This document shows positions 22,277-35,700 of a stretch of 64,000 bases of DNA, one piece after another. The notes under the pieces were generated by a model. It was not told where the DNA came from, did not search any database, and was given only the letters and a program-made list of their open reading frames with translations. The position numbers were made by a program, and so were the translations under genes. The stretch is from Patellaria atrata CBS 101060 (taxonomy: Eukaryota; Ascomycota; Dothideomycetes; Patellariales; Patellariaceae): contig MU006091.1 of assembly GCA_010093705.1 (NCBI GenBank), positions 1,168,702 to 1,232,701 of the forward strand. The letters are read 5' to 3'. Each line of letters starts with the position of its first letter. Within the stretch, counting starts at the first letter, position 1.

Positions 22277-23847
22277 TGCGGTTTGTTATGAAAGATGGTA
22301 GAGCGGCAAGCTCGGCATGCGGTTCCGCGGTTGAAAGAGGGATAACCGTTTTATTTGGGAGGCTTGGCGCGTGCTGTGTTTTGGTGCGTGCCGTTAGTGG
22401 GTGCAGCGCTTGCGGTTTTGGGCGTAGCTGCCCTTAGCGCGACGCTCGGACCACTATCGGCCTGACAGCCTGAGGGAAACGCTGGGCGAGCAAAATTGGG
22501 TGGTGGGCGCTGGGCCACCGGTCGCGAGGGTGAGAGAAGAGAGGAAAAGCGATCGTTTCGCACCATGCAGCATCGGAGAAATTCGCGAAAAGTGGCTAGA
22601 TGGGGGTTTTAGCGATGGTATTTTTCATATATCCACTTTTTGAGATGGATATGATGCGTTGTGGTGCTTGGTTGATGGGTTTGCAGTGAGAGCGTGGTTG
22701 CTGGTTTTGGGTGAGTTGGGCGCTGTGAGGGCGGAAGGGGAGCGCTGCGTGCGAGGGATAGGGAGGGGGCGTGATGAGGGCGGCTAGTATGGGTCAAGCG
22801 GGCGAGGTTTGTGCCAAGCTAATTGACCGTGGTTTTTGGTTGGTTCGATATGACTGGGGCAGGGTTAACGCGATTGAGGTAAAGGGCTGTTTTCTTTATC
22901 TATGATTGCCCATTCGTTGTTCCTGCAACATGTTTGTTTGTTGTTTACTTTGAGTCAAACTTTAGTACTATTGACAGTTCCGATTGTATTATGAAGACAA
23001 TGCTGTTTTCGTGGTTGTGATTGTCCACTGTTCTGTTTGGTTGTTATGTGTCAGATGCGTCTACTTGCGATTGTCGGTATAGTACAGTATATGCATTCCA
23101 CGGTCACCTTATTGAAACGAAGCATATGACACGGCAGGCTAATCGGAGCTATATGGGTTCCTGTATCATGCAGTCACAGGAGGGAAGACTCACGCGTATC
23201 ACAGTATTGTAACTTCTCATAATTCAATTCCTATTAATAATCCACAAGCAATATGGTAAGATCAGATCAACGGTACGAATACTCAGGTATGGCCTCATAC
23301 CAGTTGAAGCCCTACCCCTGATACTGTGGGATATATCATTGATTTCAGGAACAGAGTGGTTTGGCATAGCTCGATTTAGCGGGAGGCAAAATCAGGATAT
23401 CAAACATTAAGCGATACAGCTGCGCTCGACGAAAGCAACAATGATCGTACGGCGTGACCCTAGCGGAGACTGGCTGGGGGATATTTGCGATAGACCCTCA
23501 GTGTCGTTCAGAGCACATCCGCATATCAAAACCGTGAAAGCACAAGAGGGATCGACCAAAGATACAGCGTACAAATACATAGAATTAAATCCAACGCGCC
23601 TAATCGATGCCCTAAACCATTTATCTACATCCACCTGCTCATGCCGCCGAATTTACAAATCGAAGACGGCCCCTCTTGAGGGCCTGAAAATGCCTAATGG
23701 TACAATAACGCGTGCAATGCAGTGCAAAAAAAGACAATAGACCTCCTAACCTCCTGGTGCTATGCAAATTTTAGATTTCTCGGAAAGGAAATATGCTATA
23801 TTGGCCGTGAGGAAGGAAAAACAGAGTTTCGATCAGATACGGAGGAG
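22277..23847. other. EPL1 promoter and BTB-gene 3' flank
   Basis: About 1.6 kb with no supported gene. The first 500 bp are visibly G/C-rich, as expected for the EPL1 5' region; open frames there are Pro/Thr or Ala-rich translations of skewed DNA. The rest is unremarkable. Confidence 0.55.
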
Positions 23848-24994
23848 TCACCGAGGGGATGAATTGGAGCCGAGGGTTGACGGTTTTGCGAATACCCCGT
23901 CGTTGGAGGTGTTCGAGCGTAGGTTGATGATGGCGTTTCCGGGTAACGAGCGACGAGGTCCGAAGTTGCGAGGTGTTAGGAAAGGGTTCAGGAAATTCGG
24001 TGCGGTTCTGGTGAAGTCTCCAAGGTGGGTGCGGATGAATTCCTCCTTGGCATCGCGAGCGGAATTCAGTAAAGATTCGGAGAAGAGATCGGTTTCTGTG
24101 ACTACACGTTTGTGATCTGGCGACAGTGGGGCATCCGGTACGGGAGCTGAGCGTTTAAGTTGGTTGGTCCTCTGATCTACTTCCTCTTCAAACTCCTTAT
24201 ATTTACATCCTACTTTTTCGAACGGCGGCAACGAGAACTTCTTGTCTAGTCTGGAGAGGGAGGAAATAGTGAGTACGACATTGACGAGAAGTTCACTTGG
24301 AAGCTGCTCCAGCAAGGATCGTTCATCCTCTTTATTCCCGAAAGCTTTCGTGGTGCACGCGTAAGCCACAAGATCAGTCAGGTACCGACACAGAGTGGAG
24401 TTTTTGGGGAGACGTTCGAACGCTCGGTCTACGGCAATAGCATGAATGGTTCTGTATATTGCACCGAAAGGTTCCCTAGCATCCTGCTCTGTCCACACAG
24501 TCATAACTTTTGCTCGCAAACCGCGCATATCATACTCATCCCCAAAGACAAATAGATCCACCAATTCTCCCGGGTCCCAATCGACTCCGCGAGGACGTTG
24601 ACGTTCAGGTGCATGCTCCACTTTCTCACTGTCAGACTTATCACCGGAACGTGCTCTTCCTGTCACATGGGAAGGATTGTTGGACCTAGACTTCGAATCT
24701 GGTTTGAGGAGCTCTCCATAATAAACGTAGTTCATGACCGTCTCGAAGGTCTTTACCGAAACGTCTTGCAGACGTATAACGCCATCATCCTTTTCCCGAA
24801 ACTCCCCCTCGAACGCATTCCGGAAGTACTTGGATTGGGAACAAAGAACGTCTCTGTGCAAGTTGAAAACAGGGCCATCATCACCAATCTTAACCTGAAC
24901 AATCTCTTGCTTCATAGCTCTGCGACATGTTAGGCTATTGCTTTTATATAGGGACGGGAGACAGTGCGTACTTGAACAATGGGCGCGGAGGCAT
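23848..24994 (-). CDS. BTB/POZ domain protein
   Basis: The BTB fold covers about residues 9-75: EIVQVKIGDDGPVFNLHRDVL, SQSKYFRNAFEGEF and the VFETVMNYVYYGEL-type helix (here TFETVMNYVYYGEL). A polar insert, then DPGELVDLFVFGDEYDMRGLR, continues the fungal BTB pattern. The C-terminal 150 residues are polar and probably disordered. Fungal members of this class are poorly characterised; BTB domains commonly dimerise or bind cullin 3. The N-terminus is spliced: exon 1 (24972-24994) codes MPPRPLFK, joined after a 52-nt intron with a CTAAC branch site to exon 2 (23848-24919), giving 364 residues. Without this intron the frame opens with an implausible Cys-rich stretch. Confidence 0.85.
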
Positions 24995-26626
24995 TCTCTA
25001 CAATACACAAGAGGAGAATGTATCCGAACGGTGTATTATGTGGTCGAGCAATCCCGCTAATCCGTTGTCACCTCGAGGCGGTCTGCCCGATTGGGAAACC
25101 AATGAAAACCTTTACGGATATGGTGGGGTCCGATACATGAGAGAAAAGGACAGACCTGGCTGAAACCTGCTTTTTGTTGTTGAGACTTACGTTGAGTGAC
25201 CTTTGCAGTTATATTCCAAGTTGATGAGAAATGGAATGGCAAAAGAAACACGAAACCTGCGTTGCGCACGCTCGAGAGATAGAGAGAACATGTACTCACA
25301 TCTGGCTGATTGCACCGAACCTCTCAAACGGATGAGAATAATCATTTTACAGCGGTTCTCAAACGGATGAGAGCTATGACTCCCCCACGATTCCCATACG
25401 GATAGTAGGCCGATTTGCAGCGGATCGTGCGAACTATTTCGTCCAGATAACCCCTGGCACTCCTAAATAGGTCCTAGTGAATAATCGCCACAACCTAAAA
25501 AGTCCCAAAAGATGTAGAGAACTAGTCGCACAGCATCAAAAATCGCCTTGGTAACGACGTTTGCTGATTTGAATCTAGTGATATATGCTCCTGAAAGGCT
25601 CCAAGAAGTTGGTTGTTCGAAACATACGTACGCAAGGACACGAGCACACGAGCTGAAGATGCAGAGTCACTCACCTGTTGTTCCACGACAGCAAAGAAGC
25701 ATAACTTCTCAAATAATAAGACTCTCTTGAAAGACACTACACCCTCTTTTGACTCTTTGGACGAGTGATAAGTCCTCCAAGAAGTGCAACCCCATGCGTG
25801 CAGTCGGCGAGGTCTCTAATGCCGCAACTCCCGGAATGGAGGAATTTGATCGCGTGCACGTAAGCTTTACCACTATCTCGGTCAGCTATGGACCTCGATG
25901 AATCGATGAATCGATGGTGATGATGTCAACATCTATATGTTGGCCAAGAGTTCAGCTTCTGAAACGCTGTTCAGTCATATCCCAACGTATTAGTCTCAGT
26001 CATATTGACCATTTCTGCAGCGAATAAAGACTGGCTCAATTAAATCTGGGGCACCATATGTGGGGGAATCAACGATGTAACAGGACTATTCGGAGCGAAT
26101 TTCGTGCGTGGACCAGGAACTCCACAATTTCGTTGCTCTCTCGTTCTTGTATTTGTACCTGCAGCTGAACGCTCCGCTCGCTAGTGTGCAGTGGAAGGTG
26201 TACCAGACCAGCTTCATACGTGTATCTTCTTCGTCCATGATCTCTAGCCGTCCAGTGCTAACAATCTAAGATGTGGGTACAAGATTCTCAAATACGATCG
26301 ATCAATCTGAAGCGGAGATAGAAATCATGGAGAATTTATTGGCAAAGGAGCGGGAAGAGTAACATGACGGAAGATATTCGGGTTAACTTGGTCCAAACTT
26401 ACAAAAGTACCAAACAGCTCAAACACAGCAAACATCTCATTGAGCTTACGATCAAGCCGCCGTCACAGCTCCACCAAGCTCCCCGGCGACACTTACAGAT
26501 AGGCAGCAAAAGTGATACCACATGGGCGCTACGGAGTCTGTCCAGCATTGAATCCTATGATCAATATGATCCTATCGTCCCATTATCCATGATTCCGGAG
26601 TAGAGACCTGAGGATTCCTAGGCACG
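24995..26626. other. Divergent promoter region, BTB gene / VPS18
   Basis: About 1.6 kb with no supported gene. It holds twin palindromic repeats (25322-25372) and a short GATGAATC array near 25897-25915. The open frame at 26364-26603 lies just before VPS18 but cannot be spliced into it in a way that matches the family. Confidence 0.55.
25322..25372. repeat. Twin 16-bp palindromic repeats, 35-bp period
   Basis: TCTCAAACGGATGAGA occurs exactly at 25322-25337 and 25357-25372. Each copy is itself an inverted repeat (TCTCA...TGAGA around AACGGA). The pair sits about 330 bp upstream of the BTB gene start and may be a paired protein-binding site. Confidence 0.7.
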
Positions 26627-29600
26627 ATGGCATTCGACTCGTCAGGTGGATATGTTGCTGCAAGCAATCTTCAAGATGCTTCAGAAACAGCTCCTCCTAT
26701 CTTTACTGTTGAGCGAGTAGAGCTTCGCTTTGGAACATCTTCAGAGTTTCTAGCAGCAGAGGTAGCCAACAATGTATTAATCCTAGCCCTCTCTACAAAC
26801 CGTATATTGAGAATAGACCTTGACAGTCCCACCGACATTGATGGTATACAAAGTTATTCTTCCTGTATAAATTGTAGAAGACTCGAGTTAAGATACTCTT
26901 AGACATTGATCTTCCCAAGAAGGCATCGGAAATCGGCGTTATACGGCGCATGTTCCTCGACCCATCCGCTTCCCATTTGATCATCACCACTACGCTCAGC
27001 GAGAACTATTACCTACACACACAGTCGCGGCAACCTAAAACTCTATCGCGGCTAAAGGGCGTGTCAATCGAGAGCATAGCATGGAATCCCTCCCGACCAA
27101 CAGCTTCGACGCGGGAGATACTCGTTGGCGCATCGGACGGAAACGTCTACGAGACATACATAGATCCGTCTACGGAGTTTTACAGAAGGGAAGAGAAATA
27201 CTTCAAATCAGTGCACAGGGCGGATGGAGCTGTGACCGGATTATGGGCCGATTTGATACCTAACCGGTCGGATGCACGACGTGTCTTAGTTGCCACCCCA
27301 GGCAAACTTTTCCATTTCGTGGGGAAGATTGGACGACATGGGCATGAAGGAAGTGGCTCAATATTTGCTGCGCTTTTCGAATCGGAGAGTCCAACTGTCC
27401 ATGAATTGGCCACACAAGCTGCTACCGGGACATCATGTCTTGCTGTGTCTCCGGACCCCACTGAAGGTGCTCATGCGGATAGTGCTGGTATAGAACGAAC
27501 GTTTGCTTGGCTCTCTTCCCAAGGTGTATTCCATGGCCCACTATTGACTTCTTCGGACCTCTCTAGACTGGGCAATAAGCTTTACTCAGAGTCGAGGATG
27601 TTACCCAGGGCGCAAATACCAGCAACCCATACAGCAGGCGGACGACTAAGGCATACACAAGATCCCGTCACTTCAATGATACTTAGTCAGTGGCATATCA
27701 TCCAGTTAGTAGAAGGTAGGGTCGTGGCCACTAATAGACTGGATGACACAATCGTCTATGATCAGATGGTGTTGGAAGCCGGTCAATCCGCGGTAGGCCT
27801 TGCGGCTGATTTGACAAAGAATACATACTGGCTATTCACCGCGCAAGAAATTTTTGAGATTGCAGTTCGGGATGAAGACCGTGATGTCTGGAAAATTATG
27901 CTCAAGAACCAGCAGTTCGATGCTGCTTCTCGACATGCCAAAACTTCTGCTCAGAAAGATGCCGTTGCAACCGCTTCAGGAGACTTCCTAGTCAGTAAAG
28001 GACAATTCCTCGAAGCTGCTAATGTTTACGGACGAAGTACAAAACCGTTTGAACAAGTTGCACTCACCTTTATAGACCATGGGGAACAAGACGCCCTTCG
28101 CCGTTACCTATTAACGAAACTATCAACCTTGAAAAAATCCTCAGTTATGCAACGTATAATGGTTGCGACATGGCTGATTGAAATTTACATGTCGAAGCTG
28201 AATTCATTGGATGACACTATTACTACAAGGGCTGAATTATCGGATATGAATGCTACTGACTCTCAAATGCAGCTTGCCGCAATCCGGAAAGAATATCAGG
28301 GGTTCGTCACGAAGTATAAGTCCGACTTAGATCGAAAGACGACGTATGAAATCATAAGCAGCCACGGTAGGGAAGAAGAACTCCTCTACTACGCCACAGT
28401 GATCGAAGACTACAACTACGTCCTCGCCTACTGGATCCAACGCGAACGCTGGGCCGAATCCCTAACCGTTCTTAACAAGCAAACCAACCCGGATACTTTC
28501 TACAAGTACAGCAGCGTTCTCATGGCCGCCGTTCCCATCGAACTCGTCGAAATAATGATGCGCCAGACCAACCTCGACGCCCGCAAGCTCATCCCCGCGC
28601 TCCTTAACTACAACAAGAATGTTAAGGGGCCTCTGACTAAGAATCAAGCGGTGCGATATCTGCTGTTTGAGATCAACCAGCATAACTCGACTGATGCCGC
28701 GGTGCATAACACACTCATATCTATCTATGCTTCGCACCCCTCCAAGGACGAGTCGGCCCTACTCTCCTACCTCCAAGCCCAATCTTATGCCCAAGTCCAA
28801 TACTACGACGCAGACTTCGCCCTGAGACTATGCATCCAACACGCCCGCGTCCAATCCTGCGTACATATCTACAGCTCGATGTCGCAATACTCCCGCGCCG
28901 TCGACCTCGCCCTCAAACACAACGCCATTGACCTCGCCTCGTCCGTAGCCGACCGCTCCGAAACGCCCCCCGTCCTGCGCAAAAAACTCTGGCTCGCCGT
29001 CGCCAAGAAAGTCATTCGAGACACCGACGGCATCAAAGGCGCCATCGAGTTCCTCAAGCGTTGCGACTTACTGCGGATAGAAGACCTGATCCCGTTCTTC
29101 CCCGACTTCGTCCTCATCGACGACTTCAAGGACGAGATATGCGCGGCACTGGAATCGTACTCGTCGTCCATCGACGAGCTGAAGCAAGAGATGGACGCCA
29201 GCGCCGACACGGCCGCGCACATCAAGCGCGACATCAAGGCGTTGGATCAGCGCTACGCCATCGTGGAGCCCGGCGAGCGCTGCTACGTCTGTCGTTTGCC
29301 CTTACTCGCGAGACAGTTCTTCGTTTTTCCCTGTCAGCACGCCTTTCACAGCGATTGTCTGGGTAGGAGTGTCGTCGAGATGGCGGGACAGAGCAGGGGC
29401 AGGAGGATCAGAGAGTTGCAGGCTGAGGTTAGTAGACTGGGGAATAAGGGGAAAGAGAGGGAAAGGGTTATCAGGGAGTTGGACAGCTTGGTTGCCGGCG
29501 CTTGGTGAGTTTTTCCCTTTTCCCTTCGTTTGGGGGCTGGTGTTTTGATCGGAAGGCTAATGTGGGACAGTGTGCTGTGCAGCGAGATGGCGGTCGATCA

Positions 29601-29655
29601 GGTCGATGAGCCGTTTGTCAAGGTGAGCGATAATACGGCGGAGTGGGCATTGTAG
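26627..29655 (+). CDS. vps18: VPS18/Pep3, HOPS and CORVET tethering subunit
   Basis: Vps18 is a core subunit of the HOPS and CORVET complexes that tether endosomes and vacuoles before SNARE fusion. Three exons (26627-26843, 26903-29504, 29571-29655) give 967 residues. The N-terminal half is a beta-propeller (PIFTVERVELRFG, then SIAWNPS and EILVGASDGNVYE). It is followed by clathrin-repeat-like helices (QFLEAANVYGRS, FEQVALTFI) and a C-terminal RING-like zinc module (CYVCRLPLL, FPCQHAFHSDCL, and CVLCSEM supplied by exon 3). The last intron falls inside the zinc module, so a single-exon reading would lose the final Cys pair. From about 28380 codon choice becomes strongly C-ending, unlike the first half. 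Confidence 0.96.
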
Positions 29656-30180
29656 GACAGGGGCAGGCAAATTGGTACCGGCTGAGATACACTAGGCGGG
29701 CGGGATCTGAGTGGTAAGGTAAATCGCTGATACAGACACGTGTAATTTATATGTTGCAAATGTGTTCAAACGTGCAACAACATACGAACTCTGATCTATT
29801 CCCCAAACCAAATTTATACAAAACAAAAGAGGGGGTATATACCGATGCAGCAATATATACCGTGTAAGACCTACAAGATGGTGATAGAAGAATCGAGAGA
29901 GTTGTCTCGAGAGGCAAGGAAAGGTGATATAGTACAAAAACACCTCTCGCCCTCGAACCCCTATATCCGTCCACTAACGAACAGATATAAAATGATGCAT
30001 GCAAAGAAATTCCGGAGCCGAAAACGCCACGCTGTAATGATGAGTAAGTTAAAGAGGATATGCAGTAAATGTGGTATATTGTGAATGAGAATTGAATTTG
30101 GACGACTAAGAAGAGCGGGGTTGAGAATGTTATACAGCCCCTCTTTTCCCATTATACAACTTCTCTCGGGAATAGAGCGT
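29656..30180. other. Convergent 3' region, VPS18 / ERF4
   Basis: About 525 bp between stop codons. No supported gene or RNA. Open frames near 29692-30152 are AT-rich and uninformative. Confidence 0.6.
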
Positions 30181-31665
30181 CTATCGCCCTTCTAGTTTGA
30201 CTCCGGCAGGTAGCTGCGTCTGTCCGGTTTGGTGCAGTGTTGAGAGACTCTGGACGGGATAGGGAGCGAAGTTGCCTTGTGCTTGGTTCGGGGGAACTGC
30301 GCCGGTGGGTGTTTGTGTGCGGTCGTCCGTTGCGGGGCGGGATTCGTCGGTGATGTGGGGGTTTGGGATTTGGAAGTCGAGCTGGTGTTTGGGTTAGCAA
30401 GTTTGAGAGAATAAGGATTAAAGCAGGGGATAAATTGGAGATGTAGGTGAAACCTACTGTTAGATATGCAGTCCTCCTCAACGGGATGATCTTGATACCT
30501 TCCTTCTCCCCCACGTCTTTATTCCACTTTTCTAGGAAGTCTTCGAGCGCACGCAGCTTCTTCTTCACGCCCGTCATGCCTGCGTCTTCCCACAGCCAGA
30601 GCGTCGCGACGCCCATCAACGCGTCCACGAAAGCTCTGCCGCTCATCGGGGTGAAGGCGGCCTTTAGCTCCGTGTTTATTTTCTTGATGATCTCCCAGTA
30701 CGCCTCAGATGCAACGTACGGTTCTAAGATTTCAGGGTACAGATTTGAGAACTGAGGTACGAGGTCACCAGCGACCATCCAGTCGCGTTTTACGCGTATG
30801 ATACGGGTCGAGCTTGCTAGAGGAGAGGATAGTGGAACGTGCGGGTTCTGATGCGGATAGCACGGGTGTGAGGGACCCCAGGCGAATTCATCATCGTGAT
30901 GTATAGTACCAGGGTGCGTAGATTGCGAAGCCCTTCGTGAGAGCGGTAGAGACGCTTTGGAGCGATTGTTATTTCCTCTCTGTCCAGGTCCTGCCTCTAC
31001 ATCATCAGATGCGGGGCTTGGAAGGACGTGTAAATCCGGATCCTCTATTCCAGAGAGCTTGACCCCAATGTCTTCCATCGGTGGCGGGTGAGCAGAGCCA
31101 CGCTGGGGATCGTCGAGCTGAACGCTTCGTCTATTGCTGGGTACCCCGACACTGGTTCTGCCGCTCTCTCCGCCCGTAGAACGTTCTGCTATAAGGGAGC
31201 CAGGACCGCTGGTTTTGCTTCGTCGTTGCTCGGGGAGTGTGAGGAGAGGGTATTCGTCTCGGCCTTCTGCAGGTCTTACGCCACCTTCTGCAATCTGAGG
31301 ATGAGAGATAGGAACGTTTGGAATCGCGAGCGCACGGGGAGAATTATTAATCGGGTTCCAGAGGCGGGATGAAGGGGCTCGGGGAAGGGAGTTGCGCCAG
31401 GAGAAGAAGATGCGGTTCGTCAAGCTCCAACGGCTCGAAGGCGTGGTAGAGGGTGGCGGTGGATGTGTGGGCCTTGGAAGCTGAGGCAATGCGTTCGGTG
31501 TCGGGGAGGGTGAAATACGATATAATGTTTCCTGATGGGACGCCGTTGTCGCTGATGTGCGGAGGTATAGGTGGTGGTGGCAGCGGCGTTGTTTAGGGGA
31601 AGAGATGTAGTTCTAGCGGTTCTGGCGATGTTCCTAGCTACGAAGCGAGAAGTTCGCCGACGCAT
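30181..31665 (-). CDS. erf4: ERF4-type subunit of Ras palmitoyltransferase (5' end unsure)
   Basis: Erf4 (Golgin A7 family) partners the DHHC enzyme Erf2 to palmitoylate Ras at the ER/Golgi. The domain is clear in the main exon: IIRVKRDWMVAGDLVPQFS, YPEILEPYVASEAYW, INTELKAAFTPMSGRAFVDAL and TLWLWEDAGMTGVKK. A 76-nt intron (30382-30457) joins exon 30181-30381, which codes a Pro/Gln-rich tail ending LPAGVKLEGR. The N-terminal 200 residues are Ser/Pro-rich. The main frame has no ATG before its first upstream stop (near 31610). The true start therefore lies in an earlier exon; an ATG at 31663-31665 in another phase is a candidate, but I could not place the joining intron. Confidence 0.82.
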
Positions 31666-32773
31666 CTGCTCTATAATCAATCTGAAATTGTATATCACCC
31701 TCAATTAATGATAACTTATGTGTTGTACAAGAAAAAGATAGCTCGAAAAGAGCTAAATGAACGTTTCACCGAAACTTGAGTCTATCAGCAACACATACTG
31801 CCATCAGGATGTCAAAGAAGCCAAAGGCGGCACCAGAAGCATATAAGTCACACCCTCTCTTCCTTCAGATGCACGTTTGGCTTTAGGACGGATATGACAG
31901 AGCGGCGGGGGGTTGTTTTCTGGAGCACTGACGATCAATTACAAAAATAAGAAATCAAAGTTGAACAGAGCTGAGAGAAACAAAAGGCCATGAATCCGAT
32001 GAAGCCGTGATGGCCCACACCTCCCCCCGTGCGGTGCAGCGAGTGCACAGTTAACCCGGCATCTGTACACCGTAATGAGGCGTCAAAGTAATGCCCTCGC
32101 CTAGGAGATCATTGACACGCTTATTCGTTGCCTTGTTGCTGATCCTATCGTGACCTCTTTTGGCGAGCATTGAGCATGAACGTCTGGAAATAGTTTCTGT
32201 ATCCTTAAAACGTCTACTGTACCCCTTAACAATCCTCACAACTCCATATCATCAATCACGTGTGATCACTAGAAACACCAACAGGCAACTCACAGGCAAC
32301 GCACAGAATCTGACATCATTATCACCAAATCACACAAAACTTACCCAGTTTAGAGATGGTGAGACGAAGTCAACCAGAAGCCTAAAAGGAGACAAAGCCT
32401 AACAACCCCAAACCACCCAAACCCCCGTGGCGCATTCCATAGTTTCTAGCGTTTCTAGCTACATGAAGAAAACATGACGCATTCCGTCCGTATGCTTGTG
32501 ATGAATTAGAATTTAGAGATTATGGTGCCATTATGAGACACGTGAGGTCGATATTTCGTCTGCGCGATTCATCCTCTAAAGTCATTTTGATGCCTCCCAA
32601 GAATCCGGAATTTCAATGCGAACCTGATGAACCCAGAAAGTCCCATATGTATACCCAAAACAAGACCTCTAATCCCCGAAATGGAAGCGTCATTATACGG
32701 AAGATTATGGTTTATGCCGACCTAATCAAACGATGGTTTGTGTTTCATGCAAACCAATTTCAGCCCTATCGAA
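31666..32773. other. ERF4 promoter and DUF4203-gene 3' flank
   Basis: About 1.1 kb with no supported gene. Part of the left edge may be ERF4 5' exon or UTR. Small open frames at 32051-32790 show no features. Confidence 0.5.
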
Positions 32774-35700
32774 TTAGGCATGCTTATTAGCATCGGCTTG
32801 CATTTTTCTCATTGCATTTCTATGGAGATCAAGCATATCTCCTCTCCTCATCATCGACTCGACCGCGCTGTTGCGCTGGGTGGCAACCTGCGCCTGCACC
32901 TGCTCCTGTAATCGAACCTGTCGACGTTCGTTCATCATTGCAGCTCGTCGTGCTTCGATTTCTGCTGGTGTTGACGCCACCTTATTGATCGGTTGTTGCG
33001 TGTCCTGTTTTACTGTCTCCCTCCATGATGCAAGCATGGCCTCCCGCTTACCCTGATCGATACTCGAAACCCGCTTCGGTTGATGGGAATCATATATCTG
33101 ATGTTGTTCCGGAATAGGCCAAGACCCCTGCATTTGCGTCGGTGATTTTGACTGACGTCCTTGCTGCAACGACCTTTGTCGTTGGATATACTTTTTGCGT
33201 TCAGCTAATGTCATATTATCTGGTGATACTGTGTGAGAGCGGTCAGGGTGTGCTGTCGTCTCCTCGTGTTGATCCTCATGAACCACTTCTCGGATGGACC
33301 CTGTATCACTGGGCGCTATGATAGCTACATTCGGGGTTGATCCATTGCCTTGGAACGACATCGACGACATCTTATTACGTATCAAACCATCTCTTTGTTT
33401 GAGGAGCGTGCTTCCAGGAGCTTGCGATCCCGGCATTCTAGCGGAGCTTGGGTTGTATGAGGCTTCCTCGGTGGGGGACTCTACAAGAGGTTGTCCCATC
33501 ATTGGGGATGAGACACTCCGTAGTCCTACAGTATTTACATTTGATGATGAAGAAGGCCTCGACAAACCGTTAGAGGGTCTAATAGCAAACCCTTGTTGGG
33601 TAACATCTACAGCGGACACTAATCTTTCTGGCATCCCACTTTGCATTAAACCGGGGCGAGCGTTGAACTGAGAGGACGCCGGTCGTCCAGAACTAGAAGA
33701 AGGTCGAGATTGGCGTTGAATCATCTTTACAGACGAAGTTGAATTACGAGCGGCTAGACGATGACCATGCTCTGCATCACCCTGTTTCTCGCCCTCGTCA
33801 GGGACTCTGGGGGAAGCAGCTTCAGCAAACTGTGTCTCGACTCTGACTCCAGGCGAGGACGGAGCCTCGGACAATGCGTCATCTTCTGGTGTCTGAGCTC
33901 CGTCAAGATGTTTGGCCCACTCATTGGTGCGATATGACAGAACCACCTTGGACAAATTCTCGGGAAGATGCTTCGCCACTAGGGAAGCAGGGACGATCTC
34001 CTCGGATCTCCGGCGTCGTGAATTTAGTGATGTTCGCCTACTCTTGTCACCACGCGAAGGATCGGCATTTGATATCAACGATTGACGAGCACTCTTACTA
34101 GAGGAATCTCTCTTGTCAGCTATGGATTCCGAACGCTCCCATTTAGGTGACGAAGGTCTACCGTTAGCATCCCCAGGGTCTATAGTTAGCGAGGGTACTC
34201 GTCGGATCCTCTGATTCGAGGATAGCGCGCCATTACTGAACTCGCTCATGGATGGAGAGGGAGGCGACGACAGGGTAGGTAGCGACATGTTATCTTCATC
34301 ACGCTCATCCAGAGTTGCCACAACCGAGGATGCCCTATCATCGTCGTGCGGTATTATGAGGGCTTCGCGAGAACCTGAGAAATCAGTTGATCCTCTCCCT
34401 ACCGACAAACGTTTCAGGGCTGAGGTAGCAGATAGTCGGTGGGATAATCTTCTATTTTGGTGATCATCAGCCATATTGGATATTGACCCCGTATCCTCCA
34501 GAGTAGAGGTCACAAATGGAAGAGGAACGATCTCCGGTGGACCAGGGACAGATGAATGCTGTGATGATCGTTGGGATGGCGCTAAGAGTTGAGAGTTATT
34601 AGTTATGAAAGGGAACTCAGATGACTTTGTAGAAACGCCCTTTTCAACCCCAACCGGGGATATAACGTCCCCGGAAAGCACAACGGGTGTTGCTGACTGC
34701 CTTTCACTGTCTTTTGGGTTCCGGACTGTTCCGGTAGGTCCTGGCCATTGGATACTCGTCTTATGAGGGTTTGAGTTGCGCTGACTCCTAAGATTCAACT
34801 TTGAAAAGTCATCCATTTCCACTTCTTCAGTAGTGATGATCGCGGCATCCTTCACACTCAGAGAATTTTTACCCGAGCTGCCTTCAGTTGAACCAATCCC
34901 CGAATCTGGCTGCGGTCGTCCATCGCCATAAATTGCTTCCCAACGCTCACGTTCGCGAATTGCAGAGTTCTCCACTCTACGACCAACCTCGATTTCTTCT
35001 TGCTGTATATTTTCCTGGGCTTCAATCTTCTCGGCTTCTCTCTTCTCTCTTCTTTCTTTGATTATTTTCCATAGGCGAAATTGAGAAATAAGTCCTAAGA
35101 GAAATATTATGATAATTGCGGCGATTTCCGCCCGAATTCCACGAGTCATAGGATAAGTATCGGTGAATAATGGGAAAATATCCTCGTTCAGAGCTATTAC
35201 TGTCAGTATGCATTAGACCCTGCTATCTGAGTCAAACGTACCCCATACGTAGAGCCAAAACTCCTTGAGCCCTGCTCGGCTGAAACAATCCACTCCGAGG
35301 ACAGTGATTGTCGCACCCGAAAATGAAATGGATACCATCAAACCGTACGTTCGGGTGTAACGACTGAATGCAAGACAAAAGGCGGAAAGACTCATAGCGG
35401 CTACAAAAATAGCTTTACCGGCGGCAGACTGAATCAAACCACCGTCTTTCAAGACTAAGAACCACATGCTGAGGCAGAAGCCACCCAGGAGGCAGCCCAA
35501 GCCCTCAGCGACTTCTGCAAAGATGAGGGATACGCCGCCGAAAAGGAGTCCTGTGAGACATGCTGCAACGAAGAAAGCTCCCTGGACAGCGTTACTGACC
35601 GGGGGATTCATAACATAGATGATAAGTACGGTAACTGCCAAGGCGGCAAGGTATGCGGATGACAAGAAAATATACATCCTATGATCCCTATTAGCATAAC

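Noticed and set aside
24920-25008. Unspliced N-terminus of the BTB protein
   Set aside because: It crosses a good intron (CTAAC branch site, CAG acceptor) and yields a Cys-rich stretch unlike BTB proteins.
26364-26603. 79-codon frame before VPS18
   Set aside because: It cannot be joined in frame to VPS18 in a way that matches the family, and it shows no domain.
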